From NCBI GenBank assembly GCA_027492035.1, contig JAOZFT010000002.1:1-34231 (forward strand): a stretch of DNA of 34,231 bases. The letters run 5' to 3'. Position numbers and translations under genes: made by a program. The first letter of the stretch is position 1. The number at the start of each line of letters is the position of its first letter. The notes under the pieces are model-generated. The model was not told the origin of the DNA. It made no database searches and saw only the letters and a program-made list of their open reading frames with translations. Below are positions 1-7,291 of the stretch, in pieces. Source of the DNA: Thermoproteota archaeon (GTDB taxonomy: Archaea; Korarchaeota; JAOZGF01; JAOZFZ01).

Positions 1-1
1 A

Positions 2-127
2 GTACTAAAAGAAATAAAAAAAGCTGCAAAGGAAATTTCCGAATCAAAGGAACCGTTTTCTACCTCTGAAAAAATATGTTCTCTTTGTTTGTTGGCACGG
101 ACCAGAAGACAAAATTATAACAAGTAA
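2..127 (+). CDS. C-terminal fragment of an unknown gene, cut by the window edge
   Basis: The frame starting at base 2 is open for 41 codons and ends in TAA at 125-127. It is Lys/Glu-rich, predicted helical, and then carries a single CxxC (Cys-Ser-Leu-Cys) about 14 residues before the end, in a basic tail. The composition resembles the coding sequence around it, and no start is needed because the gene enters from the left. A CxxC close to the C-terminus would suit many zinc-binding proteins, including PP-loop tRNA thiolases, which would fit the sulfur-carrier E1 gene downstream. The match is too weak to name it. Confidence 0.4.
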   Translation, partial: VLKEIKKAAKEISESKEPFSTSEKICSLCLLARTRRQNYNK

Positions 128-298
128 AGGACATAAAATCTTCCCTTTTCGATGTTTCAGTCGGTCATAGAAGGTTATAAAGTTTTTAATGATTAAAAAC
201 TTGAAAATACTTTCTCCGAAAAAGTAGGTTTTTATAATTGTGAAAGGGAAATCAGTGAAAGTGTTGAGAAAGTATTAAAAGAAAGCGCTTTTCAATAA

Positions 299-1399
299 GT
301 GAAACGGGGAAGTTTTAAGGTTTCGAAAATAAAAGATTCAGAGTTATTTAAGTGGGGTTCTTCGTTGGAAAAAATAACGGATTTTTTGGAAAGGTATTCA
401 AGGCAAATGGTGATGTCTAAAATTGGGAAAGATGGACAGAAAAAGCTGGTGGAGTCCACGGTAGCAATTTTGGGCTTAGGAGGGATAGGTTCAGTGGCTT
501 CTTTTTATTTAGCAGGTGCAGGGGTAAACTTAAAGCTAATAGATAGAGACTTAGTTTCCTTAAGCGACCTTCATAGGCAAATACTCTATACAGAGGAAGA
601 TTTGGGAAAGCCTAAAGCTTACGCTGCAAAAGAAAGATTATCGAAATTGAATTCTAAGATCGAAATCGAAGCTTTAAGTGACGAATTCAATCCAGCTAAC
701 GCTGAAGAATTTATCACAGGTTCAGACCTTGTCTTGGATGCAACAGATAATTTTGAAACAAGATTTCTACTGAATGATGTTTGCGTGAAACATAACAAAC
801 CATTTACCTATGCTGCAGCTATTCAAGATAGAGGGCTTTTTATGTTTATCCAGCCCCAAGAAACACCTTGCTTAAGATGTTTAATGGAGGAGCCTCCTAA
901 ACCAGGAACAATCGGTACTTGTGCAACAGTAGGGGTTATAGGCCCAGCTCCAGGTTTTGTAGGTGTGTTATCAGCTTCAGAAGCAATAAAGTACTTAACA
1001 GGTTACGGTGAAAATCTAAAAAATAAATTATTGGTTTTCGAACTTGGAAATTTCTCTTTAGATTTAGTTAAAGTTTCTAGAAACATGAACTGTAAAACTT
1101 GCGTTAAAAGGAAATTTGAATACTTGGAAGGCAAGACATGGACAAAAGCATCCCCTCTTTGCGGGGTTGACACTTACCAAGTTAGATTAGAGGGGAAAGG
1201 GAGCATTGATTTAGCACACCTTTCCTTAAATCTTTCCAAAAACCCTTATGTGAAAGTCAAAACGAGAAGTAACCAGTATCTCCTGTTAAACTATAACCAA
1301 TACAACGTTACTGTATTAACAAATGGAAGGGTGCTGGTGAGGGGAGCTAAAAGCGTTTCTGAAGCTAGAAAAATAGCAAATCTGATCCTGTCTATGTAA
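299..1399 (+). CDS. E1-like adenylyltransferase (ThiF/MoeB/UbaA family) with C-terminal extension
   Basis: A ThiF/MoeB-type enzyme that adenylates the C-terminus of a ubiquitin-like sulfur carrier (ThiS, MoaD or an archaeal SAMP) for thiamine, molybdopterin or tRNA thiolation. The E1 domain starts at the RYSRQ motif (residues 32-36), followed by the nucleotide-binding GLGGIG loop (59-64) and a conserved DATDNFETR segment (147-155). Two zinc CxxC pairs lie at 191-194 and 265-268. Cys208, in the GTCATVGVIGP segment, is the expected active-site cysteine. About 80 residues follow the catalytic domain (286-366) and resemble the C-terminal extension of some ThiF proteins; the pattern hydrophobic-x2-NGR-VLVRGAKS recalls a TBP-like half-repeat. 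The start is GTG with a weak ribosome site; TTG codons at residues 23 and 30 are alternatives. Which carrier it serves cannot be read here. Confidence 0.88.
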   Translation: MKRGSFKVSKIKDSELFKWGSSLEKITDFLERYSRQMVMSKIGKDGQKKLVESTVAILGLGGIGSVASFYLAGAGVNLKLIDRDLVSLSDLHRQILYTEEDLGKPKAYAAKERLSKLNSKIEIEALSDEFNPANAEEFITGSDLVLDATDNFETRFLLNDVCVKHNKPFTYAAAIQDRGLFMFIQPQETPCLRCLMEEPPKPGTIGTCATVGVIGPAPGFVGVLSASEAIKYLTGYGENLKNKLLVFELGNFSLDLVKVSRNMNCKTCVKRKFEYLEGKTWTKASPLCGVDTYQVRLEGKGSIDLAHLSLNLSKNPYVKVKTRSNQYLLLNYNQYNVTVLTNGRVLVRGAKSVSEARKIANLILSM

Positions 1400-1496
1400 A
1401 CATTTGGAAAAGGAGCACTCAGCTTCTTCACTTTTTAACACTTTACCAGAAAAGGTTTAGTGTCTATCTTTGGCTCTACACAGTTATTTTTAGTCT

Positions 1497-2345
1497 TTAA
1501 ACAGAATTAATTCTATTCCTCTTTTTCAATATATCTTTTAGGGCTTCTTCTTTCTTCAATTCTCCCATCAAGAAAGAAAGTAATAGAATAATTGAGGAGA
1601 GAATTGCAATTGTTGCGCCAACAGGCCAGTCCAGGAAGTAACTTGCTATCAAGCCGGAAGAAGCTGAGAAGGAACCTAATAGAGAGGAGTAAAGCAATTG
1701 AAGGTAAGCCTTCTTTGTAAGTTGGAAAGATGCAGCAACAGGGTTGTAGAGGAGAGTGAAAACCAAAAAGCCACCAGTAAGTTTTAAAGTGGATGCTATA
1801 GCCATTCCTGCAAAAAACAAAATTGCCAAAGTGTGATTGTAAATGTTAAGCCCTTCAGCTTCAGCTAATTTTTTATCATATAGAATTGAGTCTATATGTA
1901 CTCTGTAAGCTAATATATACAATATAAAAGTGAAGGTGACTAAGAGAAGTATTGTTAGCTTTTGTAAAGTTACAGCAAGAAGGCTTCCCCACAAAATCAC
2001 TGATATAGAGGAGGTAGCTAAAACCTGGGTGTTAGAAAGGTATATTGCAAAAAGGGCAATAGCTGAACACACTGAAAAAACAGTCATGCTTAGAAGTTCC
2101 CCTCCATATTTGACTCGAGTGAGCAAGAAACCAAGAATTAAAGCTGAAATTACTGCAACCCCCATAGCTGAGTAGATAGGATCCAACCCTAAAATAAGGC
2201 CAACAGCTGCTCCTGCCAATGCAGCATGTGCTACACTAAAACTTAACGTTGTTATTTTAAGGCGGTGAACATGGAAGCCAATAGCTCCACAAAGTCCTCC
2301 ACTTAACACAGCCGCGATAAATGAAAGAGCTAGTAACTCAAGCAC
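1497..2345 (-). CDS. Metal ABC transporter permease (ZnuB/TroC family)
   Basis: Integral membrane subunit of a cluster-9 (Zn/Mn/Fe-type) ABC importer, 282 residues with about eight to nine hydrophobic segments. The family's glycine-rich stretch near residues 15-25 is present, as is the sequence around residue 160 (DKKLAEAEGLN) that corresponds to the coupling region contacting the ATPase. It is the last gene of a four-gene minus-strand operon: binding protein, FmdE-like protein, ATPase, permease. The start is GTG, preceded by AGGAAAGG about 8 nt upstream and 24 nt after the ATPase stop. The metal cannot be read from the permease. Confidence 0.9.
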   Translation of the reverse strand: MLELLALSFIAAVLSGGLCGAIGFHVHRLKITTLSFSVAHAALAGAAVGLILGLDPIYSAMGVAVISALILGFLLTRVKYGGELLSMTVFSVCSAIALFAIYLSNTQVLATSSISVILWGSLLAVTLQKLTILLLVTFTFILYILAYRVHIDSILYDKKLAEAEGLNIYNHTLAILFFAGMAIASTLKLTGGFLVFTLLYNPVAASFQLTKKAYLQLLYSSLLGSFSASSGLIASYFLDWPVGATIAILSSIILLLSFLMGELKKEEALKDILKKRNRINSV

Positions 2346-2369
2346 TTCAGTCCTTTCCTCTTAAAATCT

Positions 2370-3047
2370 TTATAGACCTTGAGTTTCAACGATTCTTCCA
2401 TCCTTCATTTCAATAACTGCGTCAGCTAAATTGATCACTGGATTGGTGTCGTGGCTAACTATGAGTGCAGTAGCCTTTTCTTCCTTTACATAGCCCTTTA
2501 GAACATTTGAAACAAGTTTCCTGCTCTCTTTATCTAGACTTGAAAAGGGTTCATCAAGGAATAATGCCCTAGGCCTCCTCACAAGGGCTCTTGCAATCAC
2601 AACTTTTTGCTGCTGTCCACCACTTAGTGTACCTACGGGTTCAGCAAGAAGGTTTTTTATGTCAAGTATCTCCGCAACTTCCTGAACAAGATCTTCCTCT
2701 TCTTTGGTTAATTGTTCAAAGATTGATTTGTAGGGAGCTAAACCGAACTGTATTACACGTTTAACAGTATAGCTTTCGAAAGGAGGTTTTATGAAGTCTT
2801 GAGGAACGTATCCACAAAGTTTCCTTACATTTACCACGCTTCTACTTTTTGTGTTAATACCAAAAAGGAAAACTTCTCCTTTAAAGGCTTTAAGTAAACC
2901 TAGGCATGTTTCTAGTAGCGTGGTTTTCCCAGCTCCATTTGGACCCGTGATTAACACAAGCTTTTTGGAGGGGATAGTGAGGGTTATATCTTGAATAGCC
3001 GGAAGGTTGGCCCCGGAGTAAGTAACCCATACATTTTTTAGTTTCAC
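2370..3047 (-). CDS. Metal ABC transporter ATP-binding protein (ZnuC family)
   Basis: Cytoplasmic ATPase subunit of the metal importer. From the chosen start the protein has 225 residues, with Walker A GPNGAGKTT (35-43), Q-loop in VPQDF, signature LSGGQ, Walker B LFLDEP, D-loop SSLD and the switch histidine in SHDT. An open frame extends 15 codons further upstream to 3092, but those codons are unlike the family. The GTG at 3045-3047 is preceded by GAGGAG and overlaps the stop of the FmdE-like gene by 4 nt (GTGA), which is a strong argument for this start and for translational coupling. The permease follows 24 nt downstream. Confidence 0.92.
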   Translation of the reverse strand: MKLKNVWVTYSGANLPAIQDITLTIPSKKLVLITGPNGAGKTTLLETCLGLLKAFKGEVFLFGINTKSRSVVNVRKLCGYVPQDFIKPPFESYTVKRVIQFGLAPYKSIFEQLTKEEEDLVQEVAEILDIKNLLAEPVGTLSGGQQQKVVIARALVRRPRALFLDEPFSSLDKESRKLVSNVLKGYVKEEKATALIVSHDTNPVINLADAVIEMKDGRIVETQGL

Positions 3048-3469
3048 GGTTTCTCCTCGAAAAGTACATGGAAAGGCTGTGCAGCGACCCATTCACCTGC
3101 CCCTTCTAAACCCTTCATGGTTAGAATTTCCTTTATTCTTCTCTTAATTTCAGGCTTAAGTTTAAATCCAATTTTCTCCCTTGTCTTATTGTTCGTAAAG
3201 ATATATTTTATTTCTCCAACATCTGAACGTTCCAGTTTAATGTTTAATTTCCCAAGTGTACATCTAGCTGAAGCTTGAACACCGTCGATGGCACATGTGT
3301 AGGGGGTTTTTAGAGGAGTTTTTACTAAACAATTAAGATCATGCTCAGTTTCTGGTTTTAATACTTCAACAGCTCTTAAACCAACTCTGTACCCAAGAAC
3401 CAGCCAAGGCCCTTTATGGCCATGAAAAGCTGCAGCTTCACTCAAACTTAACCCGTGGAACCCTTGCAT
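3044..3469 (-). CDS. FmdE-family protein inside the metal transporter operon
   Basis: A 141-residue protein of the FmdE family (PF02663), named for an accessory subunit of formylmethanofuran dehydrogenase but widespread outside methanogens. The N-terminal motif FHGHKGPWLVLGYR (15-28) has the two family histidines, but the Cys-Pro-Gly that often follows is Gly-Pro-Trp. The second motif is present: Cys59, then DGVQ (62-65), then Cys70-Thr with a downstream GK. The gene sits between the metal-binding protein gene (38 nt gap) and the ATPase gene (4-nt overlap), so it is very probably co-expressed with the importer. A metal-chaperone or metal-sensing role is inference from context; there is no formylmethanofuran dehydrogenase here. 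Confidence 0.82.
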   Translation of the reverse strand: MQGFHGLSLSEAAAFHGHKGPWLVLGYRVGLRAVEVLKPETEHDLNCLVKTPLKTPYTCAIDGVQASARCTLGKLNIKLERSDVGEIKYIFTNNKTREKIGFKLKPEIKRRIKEILTMKGLEGAGEWVAAQPFHVLFEEKP

Positions 3470-3499
3470 CTGTTCTTTCTTCTCTTTAAAGGATTTTAT

Positions 3500-3515
3500 G
3501 GAGATTTTTATCTCC
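3500..3515 (-). repeat. Small perfect hairpin at the end of the metal-binding protein gene
   Basis: A 6-bp perfect stem (GGAGAT/ATCTCC) with a TTTT or AAAA loop spans the stop codon of the binding protein gene, 31 nt before the FmdE-like start. It could protect the 3' end of the binding-protein message and so raise its dose over the downstream transport genes, as in other ABC operons. A stem this short may also be chance. Confidence 0.3.
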
Positions 3516-4467
3516 TCCTGCGTAAAATTAAAGCAGCTAAGACAATTAATTCAATAATTGCTATAATTGAGGCTGCAAAAGTAGCGGTTCTCCATTCTTC
3601 AACCTTCTTAATTGCATTGTTAAGTTCACCTCTAACTTCCGCTGTTTCCAGCGCTTCAGCTATTTTTTCAGCGTTCCACTTCATTACTTCAGTCATGTTG
3701 TTTAACTTGGGAGCTGTTCCTGGGAAGTTTGACAAGGCAATTTCTACTGCACCTGTCTCTGAAGCTATTTTCTTCCCTAATTCGCTTCCACTTTGCATGT
3801 TGTCCACCACAAGTACAGCATGGTTTTCTGTCATATTCTTTATTATCGACTCGTATTGTTTGGCTGATACTGTTTCCGGTGGGGGGTAGACAGCAACTAC
3901 CTTGAAACCTAAGAAATTTATGTACCCTTTCTGGAACATCATACATGCTACAGGTTTCCCTTTAAAGCTGTTCTTATTTGCAAAATTTTTAAGCCAGGAA
4001 TTTACTTCCTCTATGCTCCGCAAACAAGATTTCAATTTCATGGATAAGTTGATCCCTAAATTCTGGCTAAGGACTTGAGAAACTTCACTATACAGTTTTT
4101 TCAGAGCTTCAGGGTTATTCCATGACCCCTTTATTTTCACTACTGGTGCTGCACTCCCTGACGCCTGTTTAAGCTCACTAACCCAAGGTTCAAACCCGTG
4201 CATAAGTATGAGTTCAGCTTCTTTAAAGGCTTCAACATCACTTGGTTTAACATCATAATGTGCGGGGCAAACAGCAGGAGAAGCTATCACGTCAATTTTT
4301 ACTTTGTCACCTGCAAGGTCTCGAACAATACTGGATAAGACAGTTGTAGTACACACCACTAACGGCTTTTCCCCTTCAACTTTAATAAATTGAAAATTGC
4401 ACATGGAAAATGTGAAAGTTAAAACTAAGGCGAGAAGGACTCTTCTTGCAGTTTTATTGTTTAACAT
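3508..4467 (-). CDS. Metal ABC transporter substrate-binding protein (ZnuA/TroA family), membrane-anchored
   Basis: Extracytoplasmic binding protein of the importer, 319 residues. A signal peptide covers about residues 8-31, and the mature chain starts with the family sequence PLVVCTTTVLSSIVRDLAG. A C-terminal membrane segment (about 295-315) ending in four arginines anchors it, as is common for archaeal binding proteins. The first ligand motif is CPAHYDVKPSD (67-77), keeping one histidine (His70). Where family members have a second ligand histidine, this protein reads ACMMFQKGY (174-182), with Cys175 and two methionines. The usual Glu/His and Asp ligands of the C-lobe are not obvious (VVDNMQSG; SNFPGT). 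His90 is an extra candidate ligand. The family call is firm; the metal is unclear and may not be zinc or manganese. First gene of the operon. Confidence 0.88.
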   Translation of the reverse strand: MLNNKTARRVLLALVLTFTFSMCNFQFIKVEGEKPLVVCTTTVLSSIVRDLAGDKVKIDVIASPAVCPAHYDVKPSDVEAFKEAELILMHGFEPWVSELKQASGSAAPVVKIKGSWNNPEALKKLYSEVSQVLSQNLGINLSMKLKSCLRSIEEVNSWLKNFANKNSFKGKPVACMMFQKGYINFLGFKVVAVYPPPETVSAKQYESIIKNMTENHAVLVVDNMQSGSELGKKIASETGAVEIALSNFPGTAPKLNNMTEVMKWNAEKIAEALETAEVRGELNNAIKKVEEWRTATFAASIIAIIELIVLAALILRRRR

Positions 4468-4510
4468 TTTAAAAACCTCTTGGTGTCACAAAATAAAAAT
4501 TTATGCTACT

Positions 4511-4521
4511 TATTTATAAAA
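4511..4521 (-). promoter_or_regulatory. Putative archaeal TATA element of the metal transporter operon
   Basis: On the minus strand this reads as a TTTATAAATA-type box about 45-50 nt upstream of the binding-protein start. Transcription would begin near 4485-4490 and leave a short leader of about 20 nt. It is the best TATA-like match in the 241-bp gap between the operon and the MFS gene. No inverted repeat like the one ahead of the P1B ATPase is visible here. Confidence 0.4.
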
Positions 4522-4685
4522 TTTTCTGTTTTGTAACAAACTTCATCTTTTCTTTTTCAATAAATTTTTAAAAATTTTTAAGAATCTTAAGAAAAAGTTT
4601 CTATTTTCAAAAATAATTTGTTTTTTGTTCAGTACAAGAAACCTTTTTTGGAAGAATATCAACAGGCAGTAGTTTGTAGGAAAAA

Positions 4686-4704
4686 CAGAAAAGCTCTTTT
4701 TCTG
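4686..4704 (-). terminator. Hairpin plus T-run after the MFS gene
   Basis: Arms CAGAAAA/TTTTCTG (7 bp, 5-nt loop) lie 4 nt past the MFS stop. On the minus strand the stem is followed directly by a run of five T. This looks like an intrinsic-terminator arrangement. Archaea mainly terminate at T-rich tracts, so the T-run may be the functional part. Confidence 0.4.
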
Positions 4705-4708
4705 AAAC

Positions 4709-5977
4709 TTAGGTTTTTACCTGGCATGAACAACACACAGGTTTTGAAAATAACATTATAAGGGGGACTGTCTCAATCATTAAGCCAAGGGTTAAAGTGG
4801 CAATTAAGGGAGAATTGGTGACATCTAGTATCAAACCTGTTATCAAAGGGAATGTAAGTGTACCCACGTTACCAATTGCAGAAATCACTCCCAGCGCTGT
4901 CCCTGCAAGTTTCCTTGTCTCAGGAAAATCTAGGGGCATAACAAATATGAGGGTCATAGCTCCTGTTAATGAGAAACCTGACATGAAAGCTGCAATCCAT
5001 AAAGGGAAACTTTGAAGTAAAGAAATGAAGAAGATTAGGGGGCCGCTTAGGAGTGAAAGCAAAAACACAAAGTTCCTTCTTGAGCCAATCCTGTCGGAAA
5101 GAAAACCTGTAACTGGACTTGATAAAAGGAACCCTATAGGAAGCATTGAAGAAATTAAACCTGAAACTTCTGAAGGAAACCCTCTTAATTCCAAGATATA
5201 AGGTGTCCACGTGCAAAGTGTATCATAGTTTCCCATAACAAAGACACAAGCTAGTGAAAGAATCCAGGTTTCTCTAAACTTAAACAGTTTAACTAAAGTT
5301 TTTTTATCAAACTCCTTCATTTTTTCTCCATCACCGGCCCTTTTCGGTTTTTTAGGAAGAAGAAGCCAAAATAAAGCTACAATTAAACCCCATAAACCGA
5401 ACAGTCTGAGAACGAATTTCCAGTCATTGTACATGTCCATTAGGAAAGGTACTAAAGTGAAGCTTATAATTTCTCCTAACGGAAAACCTGAAACATATAA
5501 ACCAGTAGCTAAACCGCTTTTTTCAGGGAAATGATTCTTCACAAGGTTTGAAAGACAAGGTATAACTGCTCCTAAACCCACACCCAAAAAGAACTGATAA
5601 AGCAGGAGAAGTTCGTAGCTGGAAGAAAAACCTCTCAATAAACTAAACACACCAGTGATTGACAATGCAGCTTTCATAGTGGTTGAGAAACCGATTAAAT
5701 CACTTAAGTACCCCCAAAAAATTCTGGAGAGAATAATGGAAAATACACAAATGGAGACTACAAGGCTCATTTGCGTATGAGTCAGTTTTAAATCAGCCAT
5801 TACATCGGGAATAAGTAAAGAAAAAGAGAAAAAGAGAAGATGTAGAGTAAAACCTACCATGAATGCAAATGCGATTAGAAACCATCCTTGGAAAACATTC
5901 TCCCTAAAGGATGCAAAAACATAGGGTTTAAACCTTGCCTTAAGTTTATACTGTTCCAAATATGAAAACCCCTTCAA
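4709..5977 (-). CDS. MFS transporter
   Basis: A 422-residue major facilitator with about 12 membrane segments in two halves. The loop between segments 2 and 3 reads FWGYLSDLIGF (about 88-98), and the equivalent loop in the second half reads GFLSDRIGSRRNF, the paired MFS signature. The central cytoplasmic loop is basic (LLPKKPKRAGDGEKMKE). The tail ends in CCSC-QVKT, an unusual cysteine cluster. The overall shape resembles CynX/NimT-like and oxalate/nitrate-type carriers, but the substrate cannot be read. The start is TTG with no clear ribosome site, and about 30 polar residues precede the first membrane segment, so a later start is possible. It stands alone on the minus strand. Confidence 0.85.
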   Translation of the reverse strand: MKGFSYLEQYKLKARFKPYVFASFRENVFQGWFLIAFAFMVGFTLHLLFFSFSLLIPDVMADLKLTHTQMSLVVSICVFSIILSRIFWGYLSDLIGFSTTMKAALSITGVFSLLRGFSSSYELLLLYQFFLGVGLGAVIPCLSNLVKNHFPEKSGLATGLYVSGFPLGEIISFTLVPFLMDMYNDWKFVLRLFGLWGLIVALFWLLLPKKPKRAGDGEKMKEFDKKTLVKLFKFRETWILSLACVFVMGNYDTLCTWTPYILELRGFPSEVSGLISSMLPIGFLLSSPVTGFLSDRIGSRRNFVFLLSLLSGPLIFFISLLQSFPLWIAAFMSGFSLTGAMTLIFVMPLDFPETRKLAGTALGVISAIGNVGTLTFPLITGLILDVTNSPLIATLTLGLMIETVPLIMLFSKPVCCSCQVKT

Positions 5978-6598
5978 TGTTCTTACTTTGAGCCTCCAAA
6001 AACATTGATTTAACTATAAAAACTTATTGGTTCCCCTTTTCCCTTTTATCTAAGGAAATAAAATGTTTTATTAAAGATGAGTTTGTGCGGAGACGGAATG
6101 GATAATATGGACTTTAATATACGGTATTTGTTTCTGTAGTATTTTGGCTTTATTTACCAGTTTTACAGAAGGTCTATGAGAAGGAAGAAGTGATTTTGAG
6201 TATACAAGATATACAGGATATTGAATAACTGAAAAAACCTATTCCTAAAGCTTGATATAATGCCTTAACTGCTTTTTTGGATATTGTGTTGAGCAGTAAA
6301 GCACACTTACTCATGATAACTAAACTACATGTTTTTACTTGTTCTAATCCCTAAAGACCTGTCTTAACAATCATTAACCTGTTTAACCATGTTTCCTTAC
6401 CAAAACAATAAATTTCACCCAAAATGAAAGGCTTCTATTCTTCAAAAGGAGTACTTTAGAAACAGGGGCCACTTACATTTCACCAACTTCCCTCCAGATT
6501 CTCTCAAAATTTTTGTGATGAAATACTTTTTAGAGAACTTTCATTTGAAAAACATGCAACCTAAGAACAAAGGGCCTTTTGAAGGAGAAGAAGCGCAA
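5978..6598. other. Gene-poor 0.6-kb gap with decayed sequence
   Basis: No intact gene is visible. On the plus strand, frame 6428-6664 is open for 78 codons with a protein-like composition (it includes LHFTNFPPDSLKIFVMKYFL) but has no good start, and it runs 66 nt into the antisense of nikR; it could be the tail of a lost gene. On the minus strand a 46-codon frame, starting MSKCALLLNTISKKAVKAL, covers about 6180-6315. I recognise neither. A stem-loop described separately (6252-6305) resembles one in the TnpB debris near 32.7 kb. Confidence 0.4.
6252..6305 (+). repeat. Possible insertion-element left-end relic
   Basis: TTGATAT is followed by a 6-bp stem ACTGCT/AGCAGT (6268-6273 with 6292-6297, 18-nt loop), and the 3' arm runs into CAGTAAAGCACA (6294-6305). 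The same 12-mer, also as the 3' side of a 6-bp stem-loop downstream of TTGATAT, occurs at 32723-32754 next to TnpB debris. A 12-mer shared within 34 kb is not significant alone; the shared arrangement is what suggests related IS200/IS605-type left ends. Confidence 0.25.
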
Positions 6599-6997
6599 TT
6601 AAAGGGGCATGAAAACTGTTTTAATTTGCAGTATACCTTTCATTCCTCTTATCCTTCCTGTTAATTCAAGAACTCTTGAATGTTCCCCTTCAACTATGAA
6701 AATTTCTAAGCAGTATTTATGGTTTAGATGTCTATGTATATTTTCCACTATTATATCTTCAAATTCATGTCTTAGTTTTGCCATTTTGAGATTTACTTCT
6801 TTCTGGGATTGGTTGTTTGTGACCATTATTGTAGCAGCTACTTTTTCATTCTTAAGCCTTTGAAACTCCCATTCAGACATTAAATTCCTAATGGCATCTC
6901 TGAAAGCTTCTGACCTACTATAGTATCCTCTCAGCTCCATAAATTCCTCGAATTTTCTTAAAAGCTGGGAAGGAAGAGTTATACTTACGACTGTCAT
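6599..6997 (-). CDS. nikR: NikR-family nickel-responsive regulator
   Basis: Ribbon-helix-helix repressor with a C-terminal ACT-like nickel-binding domain, 132 residues, the usual NikR length. The DNA-binding strand is VVSITLPSQLL (3-13), followed by the two helices ending near residue 45. All four square-planar nickel ligands are present: His77, His88, His90 and Cys96, in the block RHEFEDII-x4-HRHLNHKYC. The spacing matches E. coli NikR (His76, His87, His89, Cys95) with an offset of one. It is therefore very likely a real nickel sensor. It is divergent from the metal ATPase gene at 7292; the 294-bp gap holds a NikR-like inverted repeat. The ABC importer at 1.5-4.5 kb is another possible target, but no matching operator was seen there. 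Confidence 0.93.
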   Translation of the reverse strand: MTVVSITLPSQLLRKFEEFMELRGYYSRSEAFRDAIRNLMSEWEFQRLKNEKVAATIMVTNNQSQKEVNLKMAKLRHEFEDIIVENIHRHLNHKYCLEIFIVEGEHSRVLELTGRIRGMKGILQIKTVFMPL

Positions 6998-7205
6998 ACT
7001 TCCCCACTCAATGTTTCATTCTCGTTATTAATTTTTAGAAAGGAATTAATTTCATATTAATATTTTTTGATTATGTTTTAGCATTAAATTAATATAAAGT
7101 AACGTTCAGTGCCTTTACAGGAGGTAAGTGGTGTCGTAGCTTCAGTGAATCTTCCATTCCTTTGTTTTTTAGGGGAGGAAAAGTAGAGAAGTTTCAAGGC
7201 TTGTT

Positions 7206-7233
7206 CTGCTTGTTTTAATTTTATTTCAAGCAG
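7206..7233. promoter_or_regulatory. Operator-like inverted repeat CTGCTTG-N14-CAAGCAG
   Basis: Perfect 7-bp arms (7206-7212 and 7227-7233) are separated by 14 bp. Known NikR sites have this shape: E. coli 6-16-6 (28 bp overall) and, as I recall, Geobacter about 7-13/14-7. The spacer is TA-rich (TTTTAATTTTATTT) and lies about 66-79 nt ahead of the P1B ATPase start, so it could be the TATA element; a repressor bound here would block the promoter. The binding assignment is inference from geometry and the neighbouring nikR. Confidence 0.5.
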
Positions 7234-7291
7234 GAAAATTTCTAGTCCATAGAGACTATGAAGGGTTAAAGAAAATTTATAGAGAGGGTCT

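Noticed and set aside
1930-2175. Open frame of 81 codons on the plus strand
   Set aside because: It lies fully antisense to the well-supported permease gene, has no ribosome site and no recognisable motif.
2890-3096. Second minus-strand frame overlapping the ATPase gene
   Set aside because: Same strand but a different frame from the ATPase Walker A region; the sequence has no motif and the ATPase frame explains the DNA.
3044-3469. FmdE-like gene as evidence for methanogenesis
   Set aside because: The family is common in non-methanogens, and no formylmethanofuran dehydrogenase, methyl-coenzyme M reductase or related genes are here.
3455-3889. Open frame of 144 codons on the plus strand
   Set aside because: Antisense to the metal-binding protein gene, whose family motifs are clear; low-complexity hydrophobic sequence typical of a shadow frame.
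4190-4200. GGTTCAAACCC, like a tRNA T-arm
   Set aside because: It lies inside the binding-protein gene, and no acceptor, D or anticodon stems surround it. No tRNA was found anywhere in the window.
7045-7093. Repeated ATTAAT hexamers between nikR and the ATPase, considered as operators
   Set aside because: ATTAAT is self-complementary and common in AT-rich DNA; spacing is irregular. The CTGCTTG/CAAGCAG pair is a far better candidate.
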